Assembly (NCBI GenBank): GCA_964412395.1 | Contig: CAYPOY010000080.1 | Coordinates: 1-17,666, forward strand | Origin: CAYPOY01 sp964412395 | Lineage (GTDB): Bacteria > Chloroflexota > Anaerolineae > B4-G1 | Direction: 5' to 3' | Length of the DNA: 17,666 bases | In this document: piece by piece, positions 1-7,827 of the stretch | How positions within the stretch are numbered: the first letter of the stretch is position 1 | Layout: each line of letters begins with the position of its first letter | The notes under the pieces: model-generated | What the model was told of the DNA's origin: nothing | What the model saw: the letters and a program-made list of their open reading frames with translations, nothing else | Database searches by the model: none | Translations under genes and position numbers: made by a program

Positions 1-18
1 CGGTGCTGGGCGAGAAAG

Positions 19-47
19 TTGACAAAGTCCAATCGGTCAGATATAAT
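19..47 (+). promoter_or_regulatory. Consensus sigma70-type promoter upstream of the AbiEi-family gene
   Basis: TTGACA at 19-24 and TATAAT at 42-47 are both perfect consensus hexamers separated by the ideal 17 bases. Transcription would start near 54, giving a leader of about 75 nt before the ATG at 129. CCAAT at 29-33 and ATTGG at 46-50 form a short inverted repeat across the spacer and -10, a possible repressor site, though arms of 5 bp are weak evidence. Nothing else is recognisable in 1-128. Confidence 0.75.
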
Positions 48-128
48 TGGTTTCTGTATGCGCAATGCCACAATCTCAGTTGCCCTGTGCTTGCGTGAAT
101 ACCAAGAGGCGAACGGGGCGAACACAAA

Positions 129-983
129 ATGGCCGGACAGCCCGCAGTGATTCAACTCAGCCACCTGGAACAGACCATCTACTTTGCCAGCCAGCGGCGA
201 GGCGTGAACCTGCTCAACGCCGACGTCGTCACGCGCCTGGTTGATGTCTCCCGCAAGCACGCCGTCAACCTGCTGTCCAGCATGGCCCGCAAGGGAGCCC
301 TCTATCGCATTGGGCGGGGTCGCTACGTGGTCATCCCGCCCGACGTGCTTTACGAGCGCAAGAGTTACGTCATTGATCCTCACCTGATCATTGACGAGTT
401 GATAAAGGCCAACGGCGCAGAGGATCTCTACTACGTCGCCTACCAGAGCGCGGCAGCCCTTCACGGGGCCGCTCACCAACTTCCCTTTGCCTTGATGGTA
501 GCCACACCCCACCAGCGCCGACCCATCGAACTGGGCCAGGCGCGGATACAGTTCGTGCAACTCAAACGGCTAAAGTTCTTTGGCTTCTGGGAGATGTCCT
601 ACCACGAGGCCCACCTCAACGTCTCTGACCGCGAAAAGACCATCCTAGACTGCCTGGAACGTTTTGACCTCTGCGGGGGGGTAGACGAAGTGGCCCGCAC
701 CATCAGCGTCCTGCTCGAAGAGATAGCGTCGGACAGACTCCTGGACTACCTCAACCGGATGGGCAACCAGGCCATGACCCAGAGGTTGGGCCTCATCCTG
801 GAGCGTCTGAGCACCCTGCAGGCGGTAGATGAGAGTCTGATCGCGGACATCGCCCGGTTGGTGGGGGAACACGTCTATCCCCTGGACCCTCACGGGCCGG
901 CCGGCGGGGGGCTGGAGACTCGCTGGCGCATCCGCGAAAACGTTGATGTGTTGAGAGCATCGAACGTCCATTGGCCTGGTTGA
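129..983 (+). CDS. abiEi: AbiEi-family antitoxin / winged-helix transcriptional regulator
   Basis: A 284-residue protein with an N-terminal winged-helix region (about residues 8-65; wing GRGRYVVIPP) followed by a larger domain of the AbiEi type containing AYQSAAALHG and the late segment YPLDPHGPAGGGLETRWRI. In the known AbiE system, AbiEi represses its own promoter and neutralises the nucleotidyltransferase toxin AbiEii. No AbiEii follows here: the next gene is a helicase. The likely role is therefore control of the defence operon, which is inference. The start at 129 is supported only by position, because the ribosome-binding site is weak (GGGG about 10 bases upstream). The C-terminus may be altered: after NVDV the frame gives LRASNVHWPG and stops, while another frame continues with protein-like sequence to 1066. 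The helicase gene starts 158 bases downstream on the same strand. Confidence 0.8.
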   Translation: MAGQPAVIQLSHLEQTIYFASQRRGVNLLNADVVTRLVDVSRKHAVNLLSSMARKGALYRIGRGRYVVIPPDVLYERKSYVIDPHLIIDELIKANGAEDLYYVAYQSAAALHGAAHQLPFALMVATPHQRRPIELGQARIQFVQLKRLKFFGFWEMSYHEAHLNVSDREKTILDCLERFDLCGGVDEVARTISVLLEEIASDRLLDYLNRMGNQAMTQRLGLILERLSTLQAVDESLIADIARLVGEHVYPLDPHGPAGGGLETRWRIRENVDVLRASNVHWPG

Positions 984-1066
984 TGGAGGGCCTGCCCATC
1001 TCGGCCGAAGCGGCAGCTATGACCCAGGAGGACATCGGACTCCACTTGCATGGAGCAGTCGAATGA
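953..1066 (+). other. Protein-like tail in another frame after the AbiEi gene (possible frameshifted C-terminus)
   Basis: From 953 another frame reads ESIERPLAWLMEGLPISA and continues for 19 more residues to a TGA at 1064-1066. That frame has a stop just upstream at 944-946, so this is not an independent ORF unless it starts at ATG 983, which lacks a clear ribosome-binding site. Read as a continuation it would give NVDV followed by ESIERPL, which needs a net 1-base insertion or 2-base deletion near 948-952. It could be a frameshifted AbiEi tail, the remnant of a deleted neighbour, or chance coding-like sequence. I do not recognise the peptide. Confidence 0.3.
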
Positions 1067-1141
1067 GCCCCGCGCAGGAGGCGAGGCTGCTGCCGGTGAG
1101 GAAGGTTGTGTAGGTCATGTGAGTGTTGTTAGGAGAGCGCC

Positions 1142-4100
1142 ATGTCTTCGACACCGAGATTCCAGACTGGTGAGCAGGTTTACTCCAGAAGTCGACAGCG
1201 GCAGGGCAGAATTGTTGCCCCACTCTCCATAGGCAATCAGTGGCACTATCGAGTAGACCTGGGCACTGGTACGACCATTCTGCTGGGCGAACGGGATCTG
1301 GAACCTACACGTTCTCCCCTCGACCGGCTCACCGTCGGCGACTATGGCTACGCCTCTGACTTCGACCTGTTGACGCGTGCTACTGCCCTTTCCTTTGCCT
1401 ATCAGTATGAAGGATTGTCGTGTCTTTCAAACTCACGCTTGGACCCAAAGCCCTACCAGGTTTTCGTCGCTCATCGCACGCTTCAGGATCTCTACCCGCG
1501 TTACCTTCTGGCCGATGAGGTTGGTTTGGGAAAGACGATTGAGGCCGGGCTTATTCTCAAGGAATTGAAGGCCCGAGGCCTAGCCGAGCGGGTGCTCATC
1601 GTCGTTCCTGCTAGCCTCCGCGAACAGTGGAAAGGGGAAATGGAGGTCAAGTTCAATGAGCGTTTTCACATCTACGACAGCGGCACGATACGTGAGAATC
1701 TGCGTCGCAGTCCAAACAGAAATCCATGGGAGGCTGATAGCCAGGTAATCGTATCGCTCCAATTCGCTCGTCAGCGGACGAGCCAGGCCAACCAGCCGGC
1801 CGGCCGCCGCCGGCGCGATGACGAGCAAGAAAACCGCTGGATTGACGAAGTTGACTGGGACCTGGTGATCTTCGACGAGGCACATCACCTGCGTCGGTAT
1901 CTGAGGGGGAGCAAACTCAACAGCGATAGGGAAGTCACAAAGTCCTATCGGCTGGGGCAAGCCTTGGCCGAGCGCACGAAATCACTTCTCTTGTTGACAG
2001 CTACCCCTCTGCAACTGTCGAGGTATGAGACGTATTCGCTGATTGAACTCCTAGACACCAGCCTCTTTTCCTCCTACAGCGAGTTCCTGGATTCTATGTC
2101 GCTGACTTCGGCTCTGATAAGGGTGAATCAGTTGCTTAGGGACCCTCAGCAGGACAGCAGTGAGAATTCCGGTCTCTACGCAGATGCCTTTTGGCAGATT
2201 CTGATAGCACTAGACGAGTTTCGAGATCATGGGCACGAGAGCGAATTCTGGCATGGCTTGATCGACTCCTGTCTGCAGGTGAGTTCCTCCGACAAGGTGG
2301 CTCAGGTACGGAAAAGGATCGATCAATTGGGTAAGGCTTGCCACGAGGTCTTTGACCAGTTATATAGGTATTCGAACTATGGCTCCTGGGATAAAAGTAT
2401 CGTCGTTGCGGCGCTTCAGGAATTCCGGTCATTTGTTGCTGAGTATTTCGAGGCTTTCTGTACGTGGGCTGAGAATCAGCACAAACTCAGCCACATCATG
2501 ATCCGCAACCGAAAGCGCGAGGTTCTGAAGGGAGAATTCGTCCGACGGCGGGCGTACCGGGTTTCGGTGCACCTAACATCTGAGGAACGAGAGCTGTACG
2601 ATCTGGTCAGCGCCTACATCAAATCATCCTACGCTCACATTACTGGGCAGACAATGGCTCTGGGATTCGTATTGACGACCTTCCGCAAGTTGTTGGTCAG
2701 CAGCCCTCACGCCCTGACAGCTTCGTTGGAGCGTCGCGCTGAACGCATCGAGAATGCCCTGCAAATGGGATGGGGTGATGCGAGGCCTCCAAGCGAAGAC
2801 GATTTAGAGGAGCGGGCTGAGACTCTGGAATCCATAGACCAACTGGACGATCTATTCAGTCTCACCGGTGGTCTTTCCCCCGCAGAGGCGAGGGCTGAGG
2901 TAAAGAACCTGCGCAAATTGGCCGCTCGCGCCCGCGCTATCCCGGTTGACAGCAAGGCCGAGAAACTGTTGGCTGCTGTTATACTTATTCTTGACAATGA
3001 CTCAACTGAGAAGGTGCTGATCTTCATGCAGTTCCGTGAGACGCAAACCTATCTGCAAGGGCTGTTCGAGAGAGAAGGGTATCAGGTCGCTCTTTTCCAC
3101 GGTGAAGGTGGTGACAGCACCTATAGCAAGCGTGTTGAGTTCGAGAGGTTCAAGAAAAATCCGGCAGTGCGGATCATGCTATCCACCGAGGTCGGCGGTG
3201 AGGGGCTGAACTTCCAGTTCTGCCACGTGATGTTCAACTACGATCTTCCGTGGAATCCTATGCGTATCGAGCAACGCATTGGTCGTCTGGATCGCATTGG
3301 CCAGAAGCGTGACGTGCACATATACAATTTCTTCCTGGAAGAGACTCTCGATGCGCGCATCCTTGTCGTCCTTCAAGAACGCATCCGGCTTTTCGAGGAA
3401 ACCATCGGCAACCTTGATCCGATCCTTGGTGAAATCGAGGATAGGATCGAGGAAATCGTATTGGCCGATGAGGAGCAGGTCGAGCAGAAACTGGCTGAGT
3501 TGGAGGAATGGGCGGAAGAGCGGGTCCACAAGGCTCGTGAGGCCGAAGCTAAGATGGCCGACTTCATCATGGATGCTCGTAGCTACCGCCGTGACACAGT
3601 AGACGAGATCCTTGGCCGAGAGCCTCCCGTGAGTAGCCGAGATATCGAACAGTTCACCTGTGATTTCCTGGCACGGTATCCTCACGATACCCTTGAGTCA
3701 ATAGGGGACAACGTTTGCATCATCACTGTACCTCCTCGTTTTCGCCAGGACTGTAGGCGATTGTACGACACTCATCTAGAAGAGAGATACAAGGGCACCT
3801 TTGATCCCAAGACCGCCATCGAGGAAGACACTTTTGACTTCTTTGCATTTGGCCATCCACTCTTTGATGCTATCATTCGCTACTGTACCGACAATGAGAG
3901 CAACAATCACTTCGATGCCCAAACCGCTTTCCGCGTTCTCCACCACTCTGATCATGCTGGCCACGAAGGCGTACAGTTCAACTACGTGATAACGCTCGAA
4001 GGTGTGCGTACCTACAAGAAGCTGGTGTCTGTCGTGCTTGACTTGGATGGCCGATATGACGAAGAACTGTCCCATCTGATTCTCTCCCTGCCTGCGGATG

Positions 4101-4510
4101 AAGAGGCGGCAGAGACTCTCGACGTTGGCTTATCTATTCCTGTTTTGAGGGATCTGGAAGAGCGGAGCCAAACCATCATAGCTGAAATTGCTGGGCAGGA
4201 GATGAGTGAAGCAAGGGATCGCAATGCGCGCGACTATGCGGAGGTAGAGGAGAAACTGACGCGGCTTTTTGACTACCGCTTGCGCAATCAACAGGAAGAA
4301 CTTGAACGGCGCCAGGCACGACTAGAGGATGCCAAGCAGCGAGGTCAGACTCGCATCATCCCTGCTTGGGAAGGTCAGGTGCGTGCCACACGAGCGCGCA
4401 TCGAGGAGCTTGAGAAACACCGCGAAGAGGAACTGAGCTGGCTACAGGAACAGCAGGAGGTCAACCTAAGCATCGAGTTGCTCAACGCGGATTATGTGAA
4501 GATACTGTAG
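1142..4510 (+). CDS. brxHII: SNF2/DEAH-type helicase, BrxHII- or DrmD-like
   Basis: A 1122-residue superfamily 2 helicase. Visible motifs: Walker A DEVGLGKT (residues 125-132), VLIVVPASLREQW (151-163), motif II DEAH (245-248), motif III LLLTATP (283-289), the second RecA domain with KVLIFMQFRET (from about 624), motif V STEVGGEGLNFQ, and motif VI QRIGRLDRIGQ (about 711-721). The C-terminal third is charged and ends in a likely coiled coil rich in E, R and Q (about 1025-1110). The start is set by AGGAG at 1131-1135, six bases before the ATG. Large SNF2-like helicases of this type occur as BrxHII in BREX types 3 and 5 and as DrmD in class 1 DISARM. The PglZ gene only 47 bases downstream favours BrxHII. 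Likely role: ATP-dependent remodelling or translocation on phage DNA. The gene looks less GC-rich than pglZ and brxL. Family call firm; subtype less so. Confidence 0.85.
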   Translation: MSSTPRFQTGEQVYSRSRQRQGRIVAPLSIGNQWHYRVDLGTGTTILLGERDLEPTRSPLDRLTVGDYGYASDFDLLTRATALSFAYQYEGLSCLSNSRLDPKPYQVFVAHRTLQDLYPRYLLADEVGLGKTIEAGLILKELKARGLAERVLIVVPASLREQWKGEMEVKFNERFHIYDSGTIRENLRRSPNRNPWEADSQVIVSLQFARQRTSQANQPAGRRRRDDEQENRWIDEVDWDLVIFDEAHHLRRYLRGSKLNSDREVTKSYRLGQALAERTKSLLLLTATPLQLSRYETYSLIELLDTSLFSSYSEFLDSMSLTSALIRVNQLLRDPQQDSSENSGLYADAFWQILIALDEFRDHGHESEFWHGLIDSCLQVSSSDKVAQVRKRIDQLGKACHEVFDQLYRYSNYGSWDKSIVVAALQEFRSFVAEYFEAFCTWAENQHKLSHIMIRNRKREVLKGEFVRRRAYRVSVHLTSEERELYDLVSAYIKSSYAHITGQTMALGFVLTTFRKLLVSSPHALTASLERRAERIENALQMGWGDARPPSEDDLEERAETLESIDQLDDLFSLTGGLSPAEARAEVKNLRKLAARARAIPVDSKAEKLLAAVILILDNDSTEKVLIFMQFRETQTYLQGLFEREGYQVALFHGEGGDSTYSKRVEFERFKKNPAVRIMLSTEVGGEGLNFQFCHVMFNYDLPWNPMRIEQRIGRLDRIGQKRDVHIYNFFLEETLDARILVVLQERIRLFEETIGNLDPILGEIEDRIEEIVLADEEQVEQKLAELEEWAEERVHKAREAEAKMADFIMDARSYRRDTVDEILGREPPVSSRDIEQFTCDFLARYPHDTLESIGDNVCIITVPPRFRQDCRRLYDTHLEERYKGTFDPKTAIEEDTFDFFAFGHPLFDAIIRYCTDNESNNHFDAQTAFRVLHHSDHAGHEGVQFNYVITLEGVRTYKKLVSVVLDLDGRYDEELSHLILSLPADEEAAETLDVGLSIPVLRDLEERSQTIIAEIAGQEMSEARDRNARDYAEVEEKLTRLFDYRLRNQQEELERRQARLEDAKQRGQTRIIPAWEGQVRATRARIEELEKHREEELSWLQEQQEVNLSIELLNADYVKIL

Positions 4511-4557
4511 GCACGTCTTTTGTCGAACGTAGCATCGTCGCAACAAGAGGATATCAC

Positions 4558-7173
4558 ATGCTAGTCAAGGCCATCGCAGACAAGTTCAACGCGTATTACG
4601 AACAGAGCCCAGACCACGACACCATCCTGTGGTTCGATCCCCAGAGGGAATGGGAGGGCCTGTTGCCCTATCTCCAGCCCCACCTGCCCCTGCTGATCTT
4701 CGAGGGTAGCCAGCTCCACCTGCGCTACCAACTGGTGAGCCGTTCACCGGGCCAACGGTTCGTCGTTTACCTGCCGTTTAAGTCGATCAAATCGGCGGCC
4801 GAGCGCGGTGAGGCCGAGTATATGCGGCCTTTTGTCTACACCTCGAGGATTTTCGACGCCACGATTGAGGCCATTCTACGAGATCAAGGCGTCGCTTTGC
4901 CGGATGCGCCCGGCGCGATGCGTTCCCTCCGCCCCCTGCTGCCGGCGCTGGCCGTCGCCTCGGTGGGCAAGGGACGGGCCTTCTGGGAGGGCGTCGTCAA
5001 CCTGGAGACCGCATTAGCACGCCTCATCCCTGATTTTGACGACCTGTTGCTGCGGCTGCTGGCCTTCCCGGCCCAGACGATAGCCGAGTTGGAGGTGCGC
5101 CAGGTCGCCGGGCCGTTCCTCAATCTGCTGAAGGGACAGTTTGGCGTCGCTCCGCCAGAAACCGGGTTTTTTCCGAAAACCCCGGTTTCTGAGATGAACG
5201 AATGGGCGGATCGCTTCACGGCCACGCTGTGCCTGGTGGACGTCTATCTCGCCGCCGGTCAGCCCGCAGGGTTCCCGTTCCAGAGCGTCCTGCCGGACCC
5301 CGTTCACTGGGACCGCTGTCGCAACTTTTTGCACAAGTGGCAACGCGACGAGATGTTCAAGGATGCCTTCGCCAGGCGGGCCAGAGCCGTTGACGGCCAG
5401 TACTCGCTCGCCAGTTGGGTGAAAGGGCTGCCACAACCTCCTGTGACCGGCGCTTTCCTCAACGTCGAGCGTGCGGTCTGGGAAGGGGTACGCGCCGAGT
5501 TGGATTCCATCGCCGACAAACCCCAGGCGGTAGCCTTTTGCCGCTCGCAGCGCGAGACGTTCCGGCAGCGCGCCCAGAGCTTTTGGGCCAGGGAGGGCAG
5601 CCTGGCAGGTTGGGCCGCCCTGGATCGTATGGCCGAGGTCGTCATCGGCGCCGACGACGCGCTGGCCGAGTTGCTGCGCTTCGCCTACCCCCCCCGTCCC
5701 CCCCGAAACGGAGGGGAGTCTACGGTCCAGGCGCTCATCGGGCGCTACACTCAAGAATGGTGGCAGGTTGACCGCGCTTACCGCCGTTTCCGCGCCGAAT
5801 TGAACTCGCCCCGGGGACGGGGCTTGGAGCAATGCTCGCCCCGGGGACGGGGCTCAGAGCAGTGGGGCGTGAGCCATTTGGACAGTGCGCTCAAATGGAC
5901 GCAGCGCATCTACCAGGACTTTTTGGAGGACGTCAACGATCGCTTTGTAAAAGCCCTGACCCAGGAAGGCCGGTGGCCGCCGGGCGGTGTGGCCCTCGGC
6001 GCTGGCGAGTTGTGGGAGAGTACGCTGCCCCCGAGACGGGGACCAGGAGCAGGGCCAGGAGCAGTAGGGGGAGGCCAGGGCCGTCGCGCCGTCGTTTTCG
6101 TGGACGCTCTGCGCTACGAACTGGGACAGGAACTCGCCGAGCGATTGCAACCTGGCCCCCAGGCGACGCCGGACGCCGCGCTCAGCCCGCTGCCGTCGGT
6201 CACCGCGTTGGGGATGGCCGCTCTCCTACCCGGCTGGCCCGACTTTCGGGTGGACTACGCCAATGGCAAGTGGGTCATCACGGCTCCCGGTTTCGAGGGC
6301 AACGTCGCCGTGAAGACCCGCAGGCTGGCCTGGCTAGAGCAACATCTGGGGAACGTCGCTGCCTTCGACCTCGACCAGTGGCTCACCACACCGTTGAGCG
6401 AGGTCGCCGAAGACGTGACCTGGATTATCATCACCTCGACCGAGATTGACGCCGTGGGCGAGGGAGCGGGCACCGTCGCCTGGCACACCCTCGACGCGCT
6501 GTTAGACCGGTTGGAACAGGCCGTGCGTCGACTGCTGGCCCTGGGCTGCGCCGAGGTCCACGTCGTCTCCGACCACGGCTTTCTCCTGCGGGAGAACATC
6601 CGCGAGAGCGACAAGGTGGCCGTGGACGTCGAGGGTGTCTTGAAAAAGGCGGAGCGCTATCTGGTCGGGCGGGATTTGCCGCCGACCGATCTGCCGGCGA
6701 TGCCCGTGTCGGGCAGCGATAGCCTGACGGCCTGGTTCCCGCGCGGGGTTGGCTGCTTCGTCACGCCCGGTCCCTACGATTTTATGCACGGCGGTGTGTC
6801 GCTGCAGGAACTCGTCACCGCCCACGTCACGGTGCGGCAGTCGGTGACGGAACGGCCGGTGGGCGTCACGCTGGAATTGGTCACCGGCCCCGAGATCCGC
6901 AATGCCATCTTCAAGGTCCGCCTCGTCCCTCAGGGCGTGGACCTGTGGACCCGCGCCCGCCAGGTCAAGGTGGACATCGCGTGTGAAGGAGAGCGCGTCT
7001 CTCGTGAGTGGGAGGCTGTAGTGGAGCGGGATGTGGTCACAATGTCGCTGCGACTGGAGCCGGACTCTGGCCTGGCGGTCGGCGATGGAATAACAATCCG
7101 AGCATGGGACGCGGTCACCGGCGAGTTGCTGGCGCAGCAGCCAGCGGTCGTGCAGGTCGATCTGGACTGGTAG
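4558..7173 (+). CDS. pglZ: BREX phosphatase-fold protein PglZ (type 3-like)
   Basis: An 871-residue protein with the PglZ-type N-terminus (TILWFDPQREWEGLLPYL, residues 22-39) and a C-terminal alkaline-phosphatase-superfamily domain. Likely metal ligands and nucleophile region: D516 in FVDALRYELG, S547-V-T549 in LPSVTALG, D672-H673 in VVSDHGFLLRE and H744 in FMHGGVSLQE. PglZ is the one component common to all BREX types; it acts in the complex that modifies host DNA and blocks phage replication. RBS AGAGGA (4545-4550) precedes the ATG. Four stretches of low-complexity, repeat-encoded residues interrupt it: about 200-212, 376-387, 415-437 and 489-509 (the last just before the catalytic domain). 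None disrupts the frame or falls on a metal motif. The stop codon lies 16 bases from the stop of the convergent toxin gene. Confidence 0.9.
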   Translation: MLVKAIADKFNAYYEQSPDHDTILWFDPQREWEGLLPYLQPHLPLLIFEGSQLHLRYQLVSRSPGQRFVVYLPFKSIKSAAERGEAEYMRPFVYTSRIFDATIEAILRDQGVALPDAPGAMRSLRPLLPALAVASVGKGRAFWEGVVNLETALARLIPDFDDLLLRLLAFPAQTIAELEVRQVAGPFLNLLKGQFGVAPPETGFFPKTPVSEMNEWADRFTATLCLVDVYLAAGQPAGFPFQSVLPDPVHWDRCRNFLHKWQRDEMFKDAFARRARAVDGQYSLASWVKGLPQPPVTGAFLNVERAVWEGVRAELDSIADKPQAVAFCRSQRETFRQRAQSFWAREGSLAGWAALDRMAEVVIGADDALAELLRFAYPPRPPRNGGESTVQALIGRYTQEWWQVDRAYRRFRAELNSPRGRGLEQCSPRGRGSEQWGVSHLDSALKWTQRIYQDFLEDVNDRFVKALTQEGRWPPGGVALGAGELWESTLPPRRGPGAGPGAVGGGQGRRAVVFVDALRYELGQELAERLQPGPQATPDAALSPLPSVTALGMAALLPGWPDFRVDYANGKWVITAPGFEGNVAVKTRRLAWLEQHLGNVAAFDLDQWLTTPLSEVAEDVTWIIITSTEIDAVGEGAGTVAWHTLDALLDRLEQAVRRLLALGCAEVHVVSDHGFLLRENIRESDKVAVDVEGVLKKAERYLVGRDLPPTDLPAMPVSGSDSLTAWFPRGVGCFVTPGPYDFMHGGVSLQELVTAHVTVRQSVTERPVGVTLELVTGPEIRNAIFKVRLVPQGVDLWTRARQVKVDIACEGERVSREWEAVVERDVVTMSLRLEPDSGLAVGDGITIRAWDAVTGELLAQQPAVVQVDLDW
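5156..5191 (+). repeat. Inverted repeat inside pglZ (AGAAACCGGGTTTCT-type palindrome)
   Basis: CAGAAACCGGG at 5156-5166 is the exact reverse complement of CCCGGTTTCTG at 5181-5191, and the pairing extends inward through TTTT/AAAA with one extra C on the right arm. It encodes PETGFFPKTPVSE (about residues 200-212). From memory, palindromes built on this core recur in several bacterial genomes such as cyanobacteria; copies elsewhere in this genome cannot be seen from the window. Confidence 0.7.
5688..5716 (+). repeat. C-run/G-run low-complexity insertion in pglZ
   Basis: Eight C (5688-5695), GT, seven C (5698-5704), then GAAACGGAGGGG. The last C run can pair with GGGG to form a small hairpin. 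It encodes YPPRPPRNGGES (about residues 376-387), unlike the surrounding helical sequence. It resembles the other GC-rich elements in this gene. Confidence 0.55.
5805..5864 (+). repeat. 30-bp tandem duplication in pglZ
   Basis: Two adjacent 30-base units (5805-5834 and 5835-5864). The first 20 bases, CTCGCCCCGGGGACGGGGCT, are identical in both; the remaining ten differ at three positions. Each unit contains a GCCCC/GGGGC inverted repeat. The period is a multiple of three, so the protein shows the 10-residue repeat SPRGRGLEQC, SPRGRGSEQW (about residues 417-436). Confidence 0.85.
6025..6079 (+). repeat. Degenerate GC-rich repeat before the PglZ catalytic domain
   Basis: It begins CTGCCCCCGAGACGGGGACC, similar to the unit at 5805-5864, then has CCAGGAGCAG twice (6043-6052 and 6055-6064) and ends with a GGGGG run that could pair with the initial CCCCC. 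It encodes LPPRRGPGAGPGAVGGGQG (about residues 490-508), a flexible Gly/Pro linker immediately before FVDALRYELG. Confidence 0.6.
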
Positions 7174-7189
7174 CTCAAGGTGGAGGACG

Positions 7190-7477
7190 CTACGGACTGC
7201 GATAGATCTCGTGAATGCCGATGTTGCGAAAGACGAAAATCGTCTCGCCGGTGTCTGGATCTTGCTCGATGTGGAAGGTGAACACGTACTCGCGCGTCAC
7301 GTGGCCCTCCCAGATGTCGGAGTGGCCTTGCATCTTGTGGATGCGCAGCGAGGGATGAAACGGTGGATCTTTGGCCCCATCTTGGAAAAGCTGAAAGGCT
7401 CGCCGAGCTCTCTCTTTCACCCGTTTCGGGAGTTTGGCGTAGGCTTTCCAGAATGGCTCGGTGGGTCGGAACTTCGT
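7190..7477 (-). pseudogene. RelE/ParE-superfamily toxin whose start codon reads ACG
   Basis: The frame encodes a small RelE-like toxin: KFRPTEPFWKAYAKLPKRV, then KERARRAFQLF, a central strand HKMQGHSDIWEGHVTREYVF and the C-terminus GETIFVFRNIGIHEIYRSP. Family members typically are mRNA interferases or gyrase poisons held inactive by the upstream antitoxin. The conserved N-terminal segment lies upstream of the first conventional start (GTG at 7420, giving 76 residues). The expected start is at 7477-7475, where the codon is ACG followed by AAG TTC CGA; from there the product is 95 residues. The frame is closed by a TGA a little further upstream (7516-7514) and offers no ATG, GTG or TTG before 7420. 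Either ACG is used inefficiently, a truncated protein is made from GTG 7420, or the toxin is dead. The rest of the frame is intact. Confidence 0.65.
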
Positions 7478-7779
7478 TGGGCGTCGAGGAACGCGAGCAT
7501 CTCTTCCATCGTGTCAAAGGTGCACACGCGACCCTCGGTGATGGCCTCATCGGCATCCCGCTCTTTGGCCTGCCATTCCGGCGTCCAGAAATATCGCTGC
7601 TCGACCGCGGTCAGAAGCGCTTCCGACAGGATGCGCTGGATCATTGTGCCGTCTCCGGCCTCGGTCAGGGCCTTCAACGCCGCCCGGATGGCGTCCTGCT
7701 GTTCAGCAGGTACTTCGACCACCAACTGGGGGTGGTCGGGGGTGCTTTCATCGAGCGTGACAACTGGCGGTGACATCAT
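7417..7779 (-). CDS. Antitoxin of the RelE-type pair, with an apparent read-through extension
   Basis: A 120-residue acidic protein starting MMSPPVVTLDEST. The middle (QDAIRAALKALTEAGDGTM) may be the DNA-binding or dimerisation part, and the segment DADEAITEGRVCTFDTMEE with EMLAFLDAQ is typical of the toxin-binding ends of RelB/Phd-like antitoxins. RBS AGGAG (7785-7789) lies five bases before the first ATG; the second ATG follows directly and could also be used. The protein would end after DAQ (101 residues) if codon CGA at 7476-7474 were TGA. Instead it runs on for 19 residues (RSSDPPSHSGKPTPNSRNG) that are the toxin's N-terminal region read in the wrong frame. The pair is transcribed opposite to pglZ and brxL. 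Function as an antitoxin is inferred from family style and gene order. Confidence 0.7.
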   Translation of the reverse strand: MMSPPVVTLDESTPDHPQLVVEVPAEQQDAIRAALKALTEAGDGTMIQRILSEALLTAVEQRYFWTPEWQAKERDADEAITEGRVCTFDTMEEMLAFLDAQRSSDPPSHSGKPTPNSRNG

Positions 7780-7827
7780 AAACTCTCCTGGAACGACTTG
7801 CCTTGCGCCTATGGCAAATGTAGTAGA

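Noticed and set aside
5805..5864. CRISPR-like direct repeats in pglZ
   Set aside because: Only two copies exist, they are adjacent without true spacers, and they stay in frame within a coding gene.
6930..7556. Minus-strand open frame of 208 codons over the pglZ end and toxin/antitoxin pair
   Set aside because: It is a third frame over two better supported genes, and its product is Arg/Ser-rich without motifs.
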